The notes beneath the pieces are model-generated. The model did not search any database. It was not told the DNA's origin and saw only the letters and a list, made by a program, of their open reading frames with translations. From positions 1-49,772 of the forward strand of contig JACPZW010000040.1 of assembly GCA_016195265.1 (NCBI GenBank): a stretch of 49,772 nucleotides of DNA, given 5' to 3'. Made by a program: the position numbers and the translations under genes. Positions 18,033 through 27,427 of the stretch are shown here, piece by piece (the first letter of the stretch is position 1; every line of letters starts with the position of its first letter). Source of the DNA: Acidobacteriota bacterium (GTDB lineage: Bacteria; Acidobacteriota; Vicinamibacteria; Vicinamibacterales; CAVVIG01).

Positions 18033-18230
18033 AGGCCACGGAGACACGGAGACACAGAGATAAGAAACGACGATCAACGCAGAACCCGCTGAACTCGCAG
18101 AGCGCGCCGACCAGATTCGGCGGGCGCCGCGAAGCGGCGGTGATCTCCGTGGCTATTTCCTCTTTCTTCGTCCGTCTTCTTCGTATCTTCGTCTTCGTGG
18201 CCACCGTCCGTCGAATCCGCCTAGAATAGC
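18033..18230. repeat. Composite degenerate repeat region (ACGGAGAC, CGCAGAG, ACGAAGAC types)
   Basis: Octamers ACGGAGAC, ACGGAGAC and ACAGAGAT stand at 18038-18061. AACGCAGA and ACTCGCAGAG motifs follow at about 18080-18105. A TCTCCGTGGCT arm near 18142-18153 is inverted to the GCCACGGAGA at 18035-18044. On the other strand an ACGAAGAC/ACGAAGAA run occupies about 18165-18202. No gene is seen in this stretch. Confidence 0.6.
18222..18227 (+). promoter_or_regulatory. Candidate -10 box TAGAAT before the Fe-ADH gene
   Basis: TAGAAT ends 11 nt before the ATG at 18239, allowing only a very short leader. There is no Shine-Dalgarno in between. Confidence 0.35.
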
Positions 18231-18238
18231 GGCACTCT

Positions 18239-19525
18239 ATGCCCAACGAAACTGCCTTCGAGATGGCCGTCTCCAGCGTGCGTTTCGGTCCGGGTGTGAC
18301 GCGTGAAGTCGGGATGGATCTCCAGGATCTCGGCGTCACGCGGATCATGGTCGTCACCGATCCGACGCTGAGCACGATGACGCCCGTGCAGACCGCGCTC
18401 GAGTCGATCAAGGCCGCCGGCCTGACCGCCGTCCTCTACGATCGCGTCCACGTCGAGCCGACCGACGCGTCGTTCCTCGACGCGATTGCCTTCGGCCGCG
18501 ACGGCGGCTTCGACGCCTTCGTCGCCGTCGGCGGAGGCTCCACGATCGACACGGCGAAAGCCGTCAATCTCTACACCACTTACCCGCCCGTGGATTTTCT
18601 GGACTACGTGAACGCGCCGATCGGCAAGGGCCTGCCGGTCCCCGGCCCGCTCAAGCCGCTCATCGCGATCCCGACGACGGCCGGCACCGGTAGCGAGACG
18701 ACGGGCGTCAGCATCTTCGACTACACGCGGCTCCACGCGAAGACCGGTATCGCGAGCCGGCGGCTGAAGCCGACGCTCGGCCTGCTCGATCCGGACAACA
18801 CGCGATCGATGCCGCCGCAGGTCGCTGCCTCGACGGGCCTCGACATCCTCAGCCACGCCGTCGAGTCCTTCACGGCGATGCCGTTCAGCGAGCGCCCTCG
18901 TCCCGATCGGCCCACGGTGCGTCCGGCGTATCAGGGATCGAATCCGATTAGCGACATCTGGTCGCTCCAGGCGCTGCGGATGGTGAACACGTTCCTCGTC
19001 CGCGCGGTCGACGATCCGTCTGACGACGTCGCGCGAGCGCAGATGCTGCTGGCGGCGTCGTACGCGGGCGTCGGCTTCGGCAACGCCGGCGTGCACCTGC
19101 CGCACGGCATGTCGTATCCCGTGTCCGGCGGTGTGAAGGGCTATCGGGCGCCCGGCTACATCACCGATCACGCGATCGTTCCGCACGGCATGTCGGTGAT
19201 CCTCAACGCGCCGGCGACGTTCCGCTTCACGGCGTCCGCGCATCCGGATCGCCACCTGCAGGCGGCGGAGGCGCTCGGCGCCGACGTGTCGCGCGCGCGC
19301 ACACGAAATGAGGACGCGGGAAAGATTCTCGCCGACCGCATCACCTGGTTCATGCAGCGGCTGCAGATGCCGAACGGGCTGAAGGCGATCGGTTATTCGT
19401 CGTCGGATATTCCGGCGCTGGTGGAAGGCACGCTGCCGCAACACCGCGTGACGAAGCTCTCGCCGCGCTATGCGGGACCGGAGGAACTGGCGTCCATCTT
19501 CGACGCCGCCATGACCGCCTGGTGA
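18239..19525 (+). CDS. Iron-containing alcohol dehydrogenase, hydroxyacid-oxoacid transhydrogenase type
   Basis: A 428-residue member of the Fe-ADH family closest in pattern to ADHFE1-type hydroxyacid-oxoacid transhydrogenases. The nucleotide loop VAVGGGSTIDTAKA is at about 97-110, PTTAGTGSETTGVSIFD follows at about 144-160, and metal-site blocks include GLDILSHAVESF and NAGVHLPHGMSYPVSGGV. The enzyme class couples oxidation of 4-hydroxybutyrate-like acids to reduction of 2-oxoglutarate without free cofactor; the exact substrate here is inferred. It stands alone between a repeat-filled intergenic region and a convergent histidine kinase, whose stop lies 58 bp inside this gene's 3' end. Confidence 0.9.
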   Translation: MPNETAFEMAVSSVRFGPGVTREVGMDLQDLGVTRIMVVTDPTLSTMTPVQTALESIKAAGLTAVLYDRVHVEPTDASFLDAIAFGRDGGFDAFVAVGGGSTIDTAKAVNLYTTYPPVDFLDYVNAPIGKGLPVPGPLKPLIAIPTTAGTGSETTGVSIFDYTRLHAKTGIASRRLKPTLGLLDPDNTRSMPPQVAASTGLDILSHAVESFTAMPFSERPRPDRPTVRPAYQGSNPISDIWSLQALRMVNTFLVRAVDDPSDDVARAQMLLAASYAGVGFGNAGVHLPHGMSYPVSGGVKGYRAPGYITDHAIVPHGMSVILNAPATFRFTASAHPDRHLQAAEALGADVSRARTRNEDAGKILADRITWFMQRLQMPNGLKAIGYSSSDIPALVEGTLPQHRVTKLSPRYAGPEELASIFDAAMTAW

Positions 19526-21507
19526 GGCGCGGGCAGCGTCAGCGCGAAGCGCGCGCCGCGCGCGGACGGCAGCAGCTCGAGCGCCCCGTTGTGCGCCTGC
19601 GCGATCCCGAGACTGACGGACAGCCCGAGGCCCGTCCCTTCGCCGACGCCTTTCGTCGTGAAGAACGGCTCGAAGATCCGGCCCGCCAGCTCCGCCGGTA
19701 CGCCCGGCCCATCGTCGCTGACTTCGAGGCAGACCGCGCCGTCCTCGGCCCTCGTGCGCAGCGTGATCGCGCCGGGCCGGCGCGCCGACCGCACGGCGTG
19801 CTCGGCGTTCATGATCAGGTTCAACACCACCTGCTGGATCTCTTCGCGGTTCACGACGAGCATCGGCAGATCGTCGGCGTACTCGGCGCGCACGGCGATG
19901 CCCACGCGCTTCAGCTCGTAGGCGCGCAGCACGAGCGACGACCGGCCGATCTCGTTCAGATCCGCGACCGATCGCTCGAGCGCGGAGCGGCGCGCGAACG
20001 CCAGCAGATTCTTCACAATCGTCGCCGCGCGCTCGCCGTCGTGACGCACGTGTTCCAGATCGCGCCGCGTCTCGAGCCGCGTTTCCGCGTTGATGAGCAG
20101 CTCGGTCAGCCCCATCAAGCCCTGCAGCGGGTTGTTGAGCTCGTGCGCGACGCCGGCGACGAGCTGGCCGATCGCGGAGAGCCGCTCACTGTGAATCAGC
20201 TGCTCGCGCAGCCGCCGCTCTTCCGAGATGTCACGCTCGACCGACACGATGTGCGTCGGATCGCCGACGTCGTCGAGCAGCGCGGCCACCGTGGCGGACG
20301 AGGTGAACGTCGTCCCGTCGCGCCGCGTGCGCGTCACCGTGCCGCGCCACGTGGCGCCGGCGCGGACCACGGCGTGAATGTCGTCGGCCGACACGCCGTC
20401 TCTCACCATCAGATCGCGTGCGCGCAGGTGCGTCAACTCGTCTGGCGACAGGCCCATCGCGCGGCAGAACGCGCTGTTGGCATGGCGGCACCGGCCGTCC
20501 GGCGTCAGCACGAGGATCAGATCCTGCGACTGTTCGAACACGTGGACCAGGAGTTTCATCGTGCTGCCGGCCTGCTGCAGCTCGGCGCGCTCGGCCGCGA
20601 TGCGCGCGACGAGCAGCGGCAGCACGGAAATGATCGCGATCGCCGTCGAGAGATCGCGGAAGGTCTGATTCGCCTCGTCCGGCGCGACGTGGCGGAGCGC
20701 GAAATCCAGGAACGGCAGCAGCGCGACCGCCGTGAAAATCACCCACGGCCGCGGGCGCGTCAGCTCCCGGTCCTCGGTGGCGGCTTCCTCGGTCTCCGAC
20801 GCGGGCGCCGTCGTGGCCGCCCATGGGAAGAACGCGAACGGCAGAATCCACGTGAAGTCGTACACGAACGCCGCGCGATAAATCCCCTGCTGCGCTTCGA
20901 CGTTGCTCATCGTGAGCGTCACGAAGCTGACGAGCGCGCCGAGCGCGAGCCGGCGGTAGGTGCCGCGCCACGCCGTGCGGCGCGCGGCGACCATCGCGGC
21001 CGCCATCGCCAGCACGACCAGCGCCTGCTGCAGCTCCGAGACGATCAGAAGCGGCGACGACGACGGCGCGGTCACGAAGAACGAGTACAGGAAGCCGGTG
21101 ACGACGGCGAGCCCCGCGATGTCGACGGCGGTCGTCGCGGCGAGCGGCTCGCGGGGACCGCGGTGCGGCTGCGCCAGCAGCGCGAAGAGCGGTGCCACGC
21201 TGCCGAAGAGCGCGAAGACCGACGGCCACGCGAGCCAGGTCCCGTGGCCGAGCACGAGCTCGTCGGCCGCCCAGCCGGTCAGGCCGATGGCCGACATCGC
21301 GAGGCCGAGCGCGATGGTCGACCAGAACAGCCACTGGCAGCCGGACCATGTCTGACGGCGGCGCACGATGACTACGGCGCCGGTGATGGGGGGAACGAGC
21401 AGCGCGGCGGCGCGGAACCAGCTGAGGATCGCGGATTGATCCCGCAGCAGCCAGCCGACCCCGGCGTACGCGGCGGAATAGAGAACGCCGAGAACCAGCC
21501 AGCCCAT
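19468..21507 (-). CDS. Multi-pass membrane PAS histidine kinase
   Basis: A 679-residue sensor kinase. The first ~300 residues contain about eight hydrophobic helices with no known ligand domain. A PAS domain spans about 322-427 and ends in the typical VSVERDISEERRL. The HisKA box SAIGQLVAGVAHELNNPLQ has phospho-acceptor His455. The ATPase has the N box VVLNLIMNAEHAV (560-572), G1 DDGPGVP (598-604) and G2 GEGTGLGLS (622-630). It has no receiver domain and no adjacent response regulator, so the partner is elsewhere. The C-terminal 19 codons overlap the convergent dehydrogenase gene. Confidence 0.93.
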   Translation of the reverse strand: MGWLVLGVLYSAAYAGVGWLLRDQSAILSWFRAAALLVPPITGAVVIVRRRQTWSGCQWLFWSTIALGLAMSAIGLTGWAADELVLGHGTWLAWPSVFALFGSVAPLFALLAQPHRGPREPLAATTAVDIAGLAVVTGFLYSFFVTAPSSSPLLIVSELQQALVVLAMAAAMVAARRTAWRGTYRRLALGALVSFVTLTMSNVEAQQGIYRAAFVYDFTWILPFAFFPWAATTAPASETEEAATEDRELTRPRPWVIFTAVALLPFLDFALRHVAPDEANQTFRDLSTAIAIISVLPLLVARIAAERAELQQAGSTMKLLVHVFEQSQDLILVLTPDGRCRHANSAFCRAMGLSPDELTHLRARDLMVRDGVSADDIHAVVRAGATWRGTVTRTRRDGTTFTSSATVAALLDDVGDPTHIVSVERDISEERRLREQLIHSERLSAIGQLVAGVAHELNNPLQGLMGLTELLINAETRLETRRDLEHVRHDGERAATIVKNLLAFARRSALERSVADLNEIGRSSLVLRAYELKRVGIAVRAEYADDLPMLVVNREEIQQVVLNLIMNAEHAVRSARRPGAITLRTRAEDGAVCLEVSDDGPGVPAELAGRIFEPFFTTKGVGEGTGLGLSVSLGIAQAHNGALELLPSARGARFALTLPAPHQAVMAASKMDASSSGPA

Positions 21508-21593
21508 CTCGCCGGATGTTTCGGCGTTCTCAGCGACTATCTATAAGGTAGGGCCGCAGAAACTGTGCAGCAGTGGGACTCGAACGACGGGCG

Positions 21594-23330
21594 TCAGCAG
21601 CCGACGCACTTGTGGTTGTTCTTCGCGCCCATGCCCTCGAGCAGCTTGATGGTCTCGGGGAACGGCGTGATGCGTTGCACCGGGCCGTTTGCCATGTCCA
21701 CCGTCGTCTTGCCCTCGCGATTGACGACGAGCGGATCGGCGCCCTTGGACACGAGGTACTGAATCATCTCGTTGTCGCCGCGCGCCGCGGCGTTGTGGAT
21801 CGCGTTGTTGCCTTCGTGGTCGCGGACGTTGACGTCCACGTGCAGCACTTCGACGAGATACTTCACCGCGGGCAGCATGCCGGCCGGCGCGTAGCGATGA
21901 TGGTTCGCCGCGAGGCCCTCGCCGTAGCCTTCACCCGACGCCGCGAGGAGCGGCGCGACCCCGGGTCCGCCCACCGAGACCGGCGGCAGGCCGGACACGT
22001 CCTGCGCTTCGCGCACCGCGTCGCCCGTCCGCGGGCGGCCTGGCGTGCGCATCGTCGGGATCGTCGGGTCGGCGCCGTACTGCACCAGCAGTTTCATGGC
22101 GTCGACGTCCGACGCGTACGCGGCGCGCCAGAACGGCGTCGCGCCTGCTTCGTCGATGCCCGACTGATCGAAGTCGTACTGCGCGTACCAGACCTTGCGC
22201 GTCAGGCGGACGTTCGGATCGGCGCCCTTGTCGAGCAGCGCCTTCATCAGCGCGAGGTAGGTCGTTTGCTGCTGTTCGTACGCACGCGGCTGCGGATAGA
22301 GCGCCTTGGCCGCCCACTGGCAATTGAGCGCGGCGTACATCGTCGTCACACCGTTGACGGCGGCCGCGTTCGGATCCGCGCCCTTGTCGAGCAGGTGCTT
22401 CGTGAGATCGAAGTGCCCGTTGATCGTCGCGATGAGCATCGGCGTCACGTTGTCGCCCGCGGTGCGGTCGTTGAGATCGGCGCCGGCGTCGATCAACGCC
22501 GTGGCGGCGTCGACCTCGCCCTGGCGCGCGGCGAGATGCAGCGGCGTCAGGCCGCCCCAGTAGCCGACCAGCTCCGTGTAGTTGTACTGGCGATCGATCC
22601 CTGGTTTCGCGTTCGGGTTGCCGCGGCCGCGTCCCTGCTGCGCGGCCGGCGCCGGACGGCCGGCGCGCGCCGCCTCCGCGGCGGCCGCCTGCGCCTGCTG
22701 CTGGCGGAACTGCTCTTCGCGCGCGGTCTCTTCCTTGTTGAACGCGTCAAGGTCCATGACCTTCGTCTTGACGCCGACGCTGGCGCCCTTCGCGGTCAGC
22801 GCGCGGATCACGTCCGCGCGGCCGTACGCGGCGGCGAAGAACAGCGCCGTCTCGCCTTTCACTTTTTCCGCGGCGTTGACGTCGGCGCCGCCTGCGAGCA
22901 GCGCGTTCACCGTCGCGACGTTGCCCGCCTGCGCGGCGAACATCAAAGGCGTCGCGCCGTTGGCCGTCGCGAGGTTGGGATCGGCGCCCGCGCCGAGCAG
23001 CGCCGTCACCATGTCCACGTGCCCGCTGCGGCTCGCGATGAGCAGCGGCGTGTAGCCGCCGATGCGCGTCGTCGCCTTCAGGTTTGCGCCCGCGACGAGC
23101 AGCAGTCTGGCGAGATCGACGTCGTTCTTGCCGGCGGCCCAATGCAGCGCCGTCATGCCGTCGGCCTGCGCCGAGTTGACGTCGGCGCCGTCCTTGAGGA
23201 GCGCGCGCACGCTGTCGCGATTACCGGTCATCGCGGCCTCGACCACGGTCGCCGGCGCGGCCGCGTGCATCCACGCGGTAAGCGCCAGCACGCCCACGCT
23301 CAGACTGCCGATCAGCACTCGTCGCATCAT
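21594..23330 (-). CDS. Exported ankyrin-repeat protein
   Basis: About 578 residues. A short signal sequence (MMRRVLIGSLSVGVLALTAWMHAAA) precedes ankyrin repeats throughout: GMTALHWAAGKNDVDLARLLL, GYTPLLIASRSGHVDMVTALL, GGLTPLHLAARQGEV and later NNAIHNAAARGDNEMIQYLV. A Gln/Ala-rich segment (about 210-245) splits the array. The C-terminus ends in NNHKCVGC. The start at 23330 is favoured because GGAG lies six bases before it; frames from 23345 add only five codons. It is the last gene of the operon with DUF1552 and DUF1592 proteins, a frequent trio in Acidobacteriota, so a periplasmic interaction role is inferred. Confidence 0.88.
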   Translation of the reverse strand: MMRRVLIGSLSVGVLALTAWMHAAAPATVVEAAMTGNRDSVRALLKDGADVNSAQADGMTALHWAAGKNDVDLARLLLVAGANLKATTRIGGYTPLLIASRSGHVDMVTALLGAGADPNLATANGATPLMFAAQAGNVATVNALLAGGADVNAAEKVKGETALFFAAAYGRADVIRALTAKGASVGVKTKVMDLDAFNKEETAREEQFRQQQAQAAAAEAARAGRPAPAAQQGRGRGNPNAKPGIDRQYNYTELVGYWGGLTPLHLAARQGEVDAATALIDAGADLNDRTAGDNVTPMLIATINGHFDLTKHLLDKGADPNAAAVNGVTTMYAALNCQWAAKALYPQPRAYEQQQTTYLALMKALLDKGADPNVRLTRKVWYAQYDFDQSGIDEAGATPFWRAAYASDVDAMKLLVQYGADPTIPTMRTPGRPRTGDAVREAQDVSGLPPVSVGGPGVAPLLAASGEGYGEGLAANHHRYAPAGMLPAVKYLVEVLHVDVNVRDHEGNNAIHNAAARGDNEMIQYLVSKGADPLVVNREGKTTVDMANGPVQRITPFPETIKLLEGMGAKNNHKCVGC

Positions 23331-23355
23331 GTCCTGCTCCATCACCTCGTACCTC

Positions 23356-23416
23356 GTAGGCCGGGTCCTTTCGGACCCGGCTCGCCCTCAGGCGGGTCCA
23401 AAAGGACCCGCCCTAC
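23356..23416. repeat. REP pair (BIME-like), GTAG heads outward, intergenic
   Basis: GTAG (23356-23359) is followed by a 9-bp hairpin (23360-23368 with 23373-23381). A second 9-bp hairpin (23391-23399 with 23404-23412) ends in CTAC (23413-23416). It matches the element at 901-968 almost base for base in both stems. It sits between the DUF1552 gene stop and the ankyrin gene start, within the presumed operon. Confidence 0.9.
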
Positions 23417-23457
23417 AAATCCGCCCTCAGCCTTCAGCCCTCAACCTTCAGCCCTTC

Positions 23458-24891
23458 TTAGCCCTTCGCCGCGGCGTCCACGGTCGTAGTCGCGGGCGCC
23501 GCGCTGTTCAGATCCAACTCCCCCGTGCTGTCGCCGAAGCTCTGCAGGTCGTCACGGCCCAGCATGTGGAGCATCGTGAGCATCGGGTTGGCCATCGGCG
23601 TGCCGTCCGCCGCCTTCACGTGCAGGCCACCCTTGAGCCGGCCGCCCGCGTGGCCAACGGCGAACAGCGGCGCGCGCCGGTGGTTGTGGATGTTCGAATC
23701 GGCGAGCGGCGATCCGTACAGCACCAGGCTGTTGTGCAGCAGGGTGTGCTCGCCGTCCAGCGTGTCCTTCAGCTTGTTGAGCAGATACGGCAGCATCCCC
23801 ACGTGGTACTTGTTGATCTTGGCGAAATCCACGATGCGGTCCTCGCGCTCGCCGTGGTGCGACGCGTTGTGGAAGCCGGTGCTGACGCCGCTTTCCGGGT
23901 ACGAGCGGCCGGACGCGTCGCGGCTCAGCTTGAACGAGAACACGCGCGTCACGTCGGCGGCGAATGCGACCGCGATGAGGTCCATCATGATGTGCACGTG
24001 CTCTTCGAACGAATCGGGCACGCCGATCGGCGCGTCCGGGAACGCGCGCGTCTCGCCGCTCGCATTGCGCGCCTCGACGCGCTGGATGCGGCGTTCGAGC
24101 TCGCGGACGTTGTCGAGGTATTCGTTCAGCCGCCGCTTGTCGCTCGCGCCGATCTCCTTGCGCAGCTGCGCGATCTGGGTCGAGACCCAGTCGAGGATGC
24201 TCTTGTCGGTGCGCAGGTTGGCCGCGCGCTCGGCGGGCGTCGCGCCGACGCCGAAAAGCGAATCGAACACGGCGCGCGGATCGCGGACCATCGGCAGCGG
24301 CTGCGTCGGCGACGCCCAGCTGATCGTGTCCGTGTAGATGCAGGAGTAGCCGTAGGTGCAGCCGCCCGCTTGATCGACGTTCTCGATCGAGAGCTGCATC
24401 GACGGAATCGGCGTGTCCTGCCCGAACTTCTGCGCGTACAGCTGATCGAACGACGTGCCGGCGAGCACGTCGTTGCCCTCGGTCTGTTTCGGATGTGACT
24501 GCGTCAGGAAGACCGCGCTCGCCCGGAAATGATCGCCGCCGATCTCGGGCAGCGTGAACGCCTCGGCCTGCCGCAGGTCCGTGTTGCTGATGATCGTGAG
24601 GTCGTTCCGGAACGGCTCGAGGGGACTGAGGCTCGTCGGCGACAGATCGAAGTCATGGCCCGTCGCGGCCGGCGCCCACAGGTTCTTCTTCTGGCCGATG
24701 GCGGTGCTGCCCGCGGCGCCGTGGACCATTTCCATCGCCACCACGCGCACTTTCGAGGCGGACTGCCCCGCCTCGGTCTTCGCGAACGCGGTCGCGGCGG
24801 GCGCCATCGCGTCCAGGACCGGCAGCGCCACGCCCACGCCCATCCCTTTCAGAATGGTGCGGCGGGAAATGTGCTTCTTGGTGATGAACAT
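23458..24891 (-). CDS. Tat-exported DUF1552 protein
   Basis: A 477-residue DUF1552 protein. The twin-arginine signal is HISRRTILKGMGVGVALPVL. Family blocks follow: VRVVAMEMVHGAAGS, DLTIISNTDLRQAEAF, SHPKQTEGNDVLAGTSFDQLYA, and SLVLYGSPLADSNIHNHRRAP near the C-terminus. DUF1552 is almost always encoded next to DUF1592-type cytochrome proteins, as here (5 bp from the upstream gene). The biochemical function is not known; a role in periplasmic oxidation with the neighbouring haem protein is inferred. It is folded before export, suggesting a cofactor. Confidence 0.92.
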   Translation of the reverse strand: MFITKKHISRRTILKGMGVGVALPVLDAMAPAATAFAKTEAGQSASKVRVVAMEMVHGAAGSTAIGQKKNLWAPAATGHDFDLSPTSLSPLEPFRNDLTIISNTDLRQAEAFTLPEIGGDHFRASAVFLTQSHPKQTEGNDVLAGTSFDQLYAQKFGQDTPIPSMQLSIENVDQAGGCTYGYSCIYTDTISWASPTQPLPMVRDPRAVFDSLFGVGATPAERAANLRTDKSILDWVSTQIAQLRKEIGASDKRRLNEYLDNVRELERRIQRVEARNASGETRAFPDAPIGVPDSFEEHVHIMMDLIAVAFAADVTRVFSFKLSRDASGRSYPESGVSTGFHNASHHGEREDRIVDFAKINKYHVGMLPYLLNKLKDTLDGEHTLLHNSLVLYGSPLADSNIHNHRRAPLFAVGHAGGRLKGGLHVKAADGTPMANPMLTMLHMLGRDDLQSFGDSTGELDLNSAAPATTTVDAAAKG

Positions 24892-24896
24892 GTCGT

Positions 24897-27368
24897 CTAC
24901 CTCTCAGCAGCAGCAGTAGTAGTAAGAGCGGGTTCCGCCTTCGCCAGCTGGAACGCCGCGCTGTTCACGATCCCCAGCACGAACGACGAGAAACGATTGT
25001 TCGACGCAGCTGCCTTTTTCACAACCGCGCGAATGGCCGGCTGGTCGTAGTACTCGATGCGGCGGCCGACGGCGTACGACAGCAGGTTCTCGGTGAAGTT
25101 GCGAATCACCGACTCGGACTTGCCGAGCAGCGCCTGGCGCAGGCTCGCCGGGCCCGCGATGTCCGATCCGTCGTAGAGCTTCCCCGCGGTGTCCACCGGC
25201 ACGCCGTTGTCCTTGATGCGCCACGCGCCCAGGACGTTGAAGTTCTCGAGCGCGAGGCCGAGCGGATCGATGACGCGATGGCACGACGCGCACGTCGGAT
25301 TCTTCCGGTGCTCTTCCATCCGCTCGCGCACGGACAGCGTCTTGCCGCCCTCGGTCGCCGCCTTCGTGTCGTCGAGCGGCGGCACGTTGGCCGGCGGCGC
25401 GGGCGGCGGCGAGCCGAGCAGCGTCTCCATGATCCACTTGCCGCGCTGGACCGGCGACGTGCGATCGGCGACCGACGTCAGCATCAGAATGCTGCCCTGC
25501 CCGAGGAGACCGCGGCGGCCTTCGTCGGCGAGCTGCACGCGGCGGAAGGTCTCGCCCGTCACGTTCGGGATCCGGTAGACCTTCGCGATCCGCTCGTTGA
25601 CGAACGTGTAGTCCGCCGTGAACAAGTCAAGGATGTTCCGATCCTCGCGCACGATGCTGTCGAAAAACAGCTCCGTCTCGCGCATGTACGACTCGGCGAG
25701 CTCGTTGTCGTACGACGGGAACAGCAGCGCGTCGGGACGAATCTTCTCGACGTCCTGCAGCCGCAGCCACTGCGCCGCGAAGCGCGTGGACATCGCCGCG
25801 GCCTTCGGGTCCGCGAGCATCCGCTTGACCTGCTTCTCCAGGACCGGCGGCGTGTGCAGCGTGTTGTTCGAGGCCAGCTTCAGCAGCTCGGCGTCCGGCG
25901 CCGTCGCCCAGAGGAAGTACGACAGGCGCGACGCGAGATCGAGATCGGCGATCCGGTACGTCTGCCCCGCGCGGGTGCCGGCCGGCATTTCCTCGAGGCG
26001 GAAGAGGAACTGCGGGCTCGCCAGAATCGCCTGGACGACGGCGCGAACGCCGGCCTCGAAGTCGTTTCCTACAGGGCCCTTGCGCGCCTCGCTGTAGAAG
26101 CCCATCAGCGATTCCACGTCTTCACCCGACGGCGTGCGGCGGTACGCTTCGCCGGCGAGCTGGGTCACGATCTTCCGCACGCACGGCAGCTCTTCGCCTT
26201 CCGACAGCGGCCGGCAGACGAAGATCTTGCGGCGGCTCGGCGTGTCCGACACGCCGGTCACGTGGAACGGCCCGGTGATGCTGAAATCGCGCACGTGCGG
26301 CAGCGCGGTGATGCCCACGTCGTTGCCGTACTCGGTGTCGGAGAGCGTGTAGTCGATCGGCGCGACGAGATCGTCGACGACGCCGTCGAACTTCTGGATG
26401 AACGCCGCCGCGACGCGCTGCGGGCCGGCCTTCACGTGGATGCGTGGCGTCGTGAGGTTGAGGCCGTTCTTGTCCGTCTCGGCGATGTGGTAGTCGATGT
26501 CGAGCAGCGCGACGCGCGCGCCGTTGATCGAGATTTCCAGCTGCTCGTTGCGGCTCCACACGCTGCCGAACAGCTCGCCCGTCGGCGTGCCGTGCAGCAT
26601 CACGCGGAACGAGTAGTCGCCGTCGGCCGGAAATGTATGCGTGATCGCCAGGCCGCCGCGCGTGCCCCACGGCGTGCCGTCGACGTGGTGCATCTGCGAC
26701 TGCGTGCGCGGCACCTTGCGCGTCGTCTCGCTCGGGCTCGCGCTGCGATCGCCGAGCGCCAGGCTCGAAATCTTCGACGCCGCGCGCAGATACCCTTCGA
26801 GCAGCGTCGGCGACACGCCCTGGACGTCGGCGATGTTGTCGAACCCGGCGCTCATCGTGTCGGGCGGCAGGAACGCGTTCACGTCGACGTCGACGTCCAG
26901 CAGACCCTTGACCGAGCGCGCGTACTCCGCGCGGTTCAGCCGCTGGAACGTCCGGCGGCCGGGATTGGGGTGCAGCGCGGCCGCCGTATCCACTTTCACT
27001 TCGAGCGCCGTGGCGAACGCCTTGAGCGTGTCGGGATCCGGGCGCCGCATGCCCGCGGGCGGCATCATGCCCGCGCGCAGCTTGCGGATCATTTTCTCGG
27101 CGGTGTCGGCCGTGTGATCCGCATGCGCGGGATCGAAGCTCGCGAGCGTCAGGCCGCCGGTCTTCGCCTTGTCGCTGTGGCAGCCGACGCAGTATTGGGT
27201 GATGAGCGCCTTCTGCGCCTCGGGCGCCATGGTGACCGGCGCGTGCGAGGCGGCCATCGCGGGCGGGCGCGGCGGCGCCGTCTTGCGCGGCGCGGGCGCC
27301 TGGGCGCCGGCCGTCGCGGCGGCGCTCACAACGCTCGACATGACAATGGTACGAATGAGGGTCCGCAT
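24897..27368 (-). CDS. DUF1592-type exported cytochrome c-like protein
   Basis: About 823 residues of the planctomycete/acidobacterial PSD-cytochrome architecture: signal peptide, an N-terminal haem site YCVGCH (about residue 60 from the ATG at 27368), DUF1587, DUF1595, DUF1592 (ASRLSYFLWATAPDAELL), DUF1588 with a second haem-like CASCHRVIDPLG, and DUF1585 at the end. It probably carries two c-type haems in the periplasm. The start at 27368 (MRTLIRTIV) is favoured over 27380 because a -10-like TATACT lies 18 nt upstream. It is the first gene of the DUF1592-DUF1552-ankyrin operon and diverges from the gene at 27428. The substrate is unknown. Confidence 0.9.
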   Translation of the reverse strand: MRTLIRTIVMSSVVSAAATAGAQAPAPRKTAPPRPPAMAASHAPVTMAPEAQKALITQYCVGCHSDKAKTGGLTLASFDPAHADHTADTAEKMIRKLRAGMMPPAGMRRPDPDTLKAFATALEVKVDTAAALHPNPGRRTFQRLNRAEYARSVKGLLDVDVDVNAFLPPDTMSAGFDNIADVQGVSPTLLEGYLRAASKISSLALGDRSASPSETTRKVPRTQSQMHHVDGTPWGTRGGLAITHTFPADGDYSFRVMLHGTPTGELFGSVWSRNEQLEISINGARVALLDIDYHIAETDKNGLNLTTPRIHVKAGPQRVAAAFIQKFDGVVDDLVAPIDYTLSDTEYGNDVGITALPHVRDFSITGPFHVTGVSDTPSRRKIFVCRPLSEGEELPCVRKIVTQLAGEAYRRTPSGEDVESLMGFYSEARKGPVGNDFEAGVRAVVQAILASPQFLFRLEEMPAGTRAGQTYRIADLDLASRLSYFLWATAPDAELLKLASNNTLHTPPVLEKQVKRMLADPKAAAMSTRFAAQWLRLQDVEKIRPDALLFPSYDNELAESYMRETELFFDSIVREDRNILDLFTADYTFVNERIAKVYRIPNVTGETFRRVQLADEGRRGLLGQGSILMLTSVADRTSPVQRGKWIMETLLGSPPPAPPANVPPLDDTKAATEGGKTLSVRERMEEHRKNPTCASCHRVIDPLGLALENFNVLGAWRIKDNGVPVDTAGKLYDGSDIAGPASLRQALLGKSESVIRNFTENLLSYAVGRRIEYYDQPAIRAVVKKAAASNNRFSSFVLGIVNSAAFQLAKAEPALTTTAAAER

Positions 27369-27386
27369 GGTCCGATCCAAACCGAA

Positions 27387-27392
27387 AGTATA
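27387..27392 (-). promoter_or_regulatory. Candidate -10 box TATACT for the DUF1592 operon
   Basis: TATACT on the minus strand lies 18 nt from the ATG at 27368 in the short divergent gap before the gene at 27428. No clear -35 is visible. Confidence 0.35.
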
Positions 27393-27427
27393 GGACGAAA
27401 CGCCCGCCTAAGGTAGTGTGAACAACC

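Noticed and set aside
17811..18092. A 93-codon plus-strand frame starting MIPNSQF
   Set aside because: Its start is made of heptamer repeat and its body is antisense to the hydrolase remnant.
21565..21590. A tRNA-like GTGGGACTCGAACG phrase
   Set aside because: It resembles the T-arm region of a tRNA gene, but no acceptor, D or anticodon stems can be matched around it.
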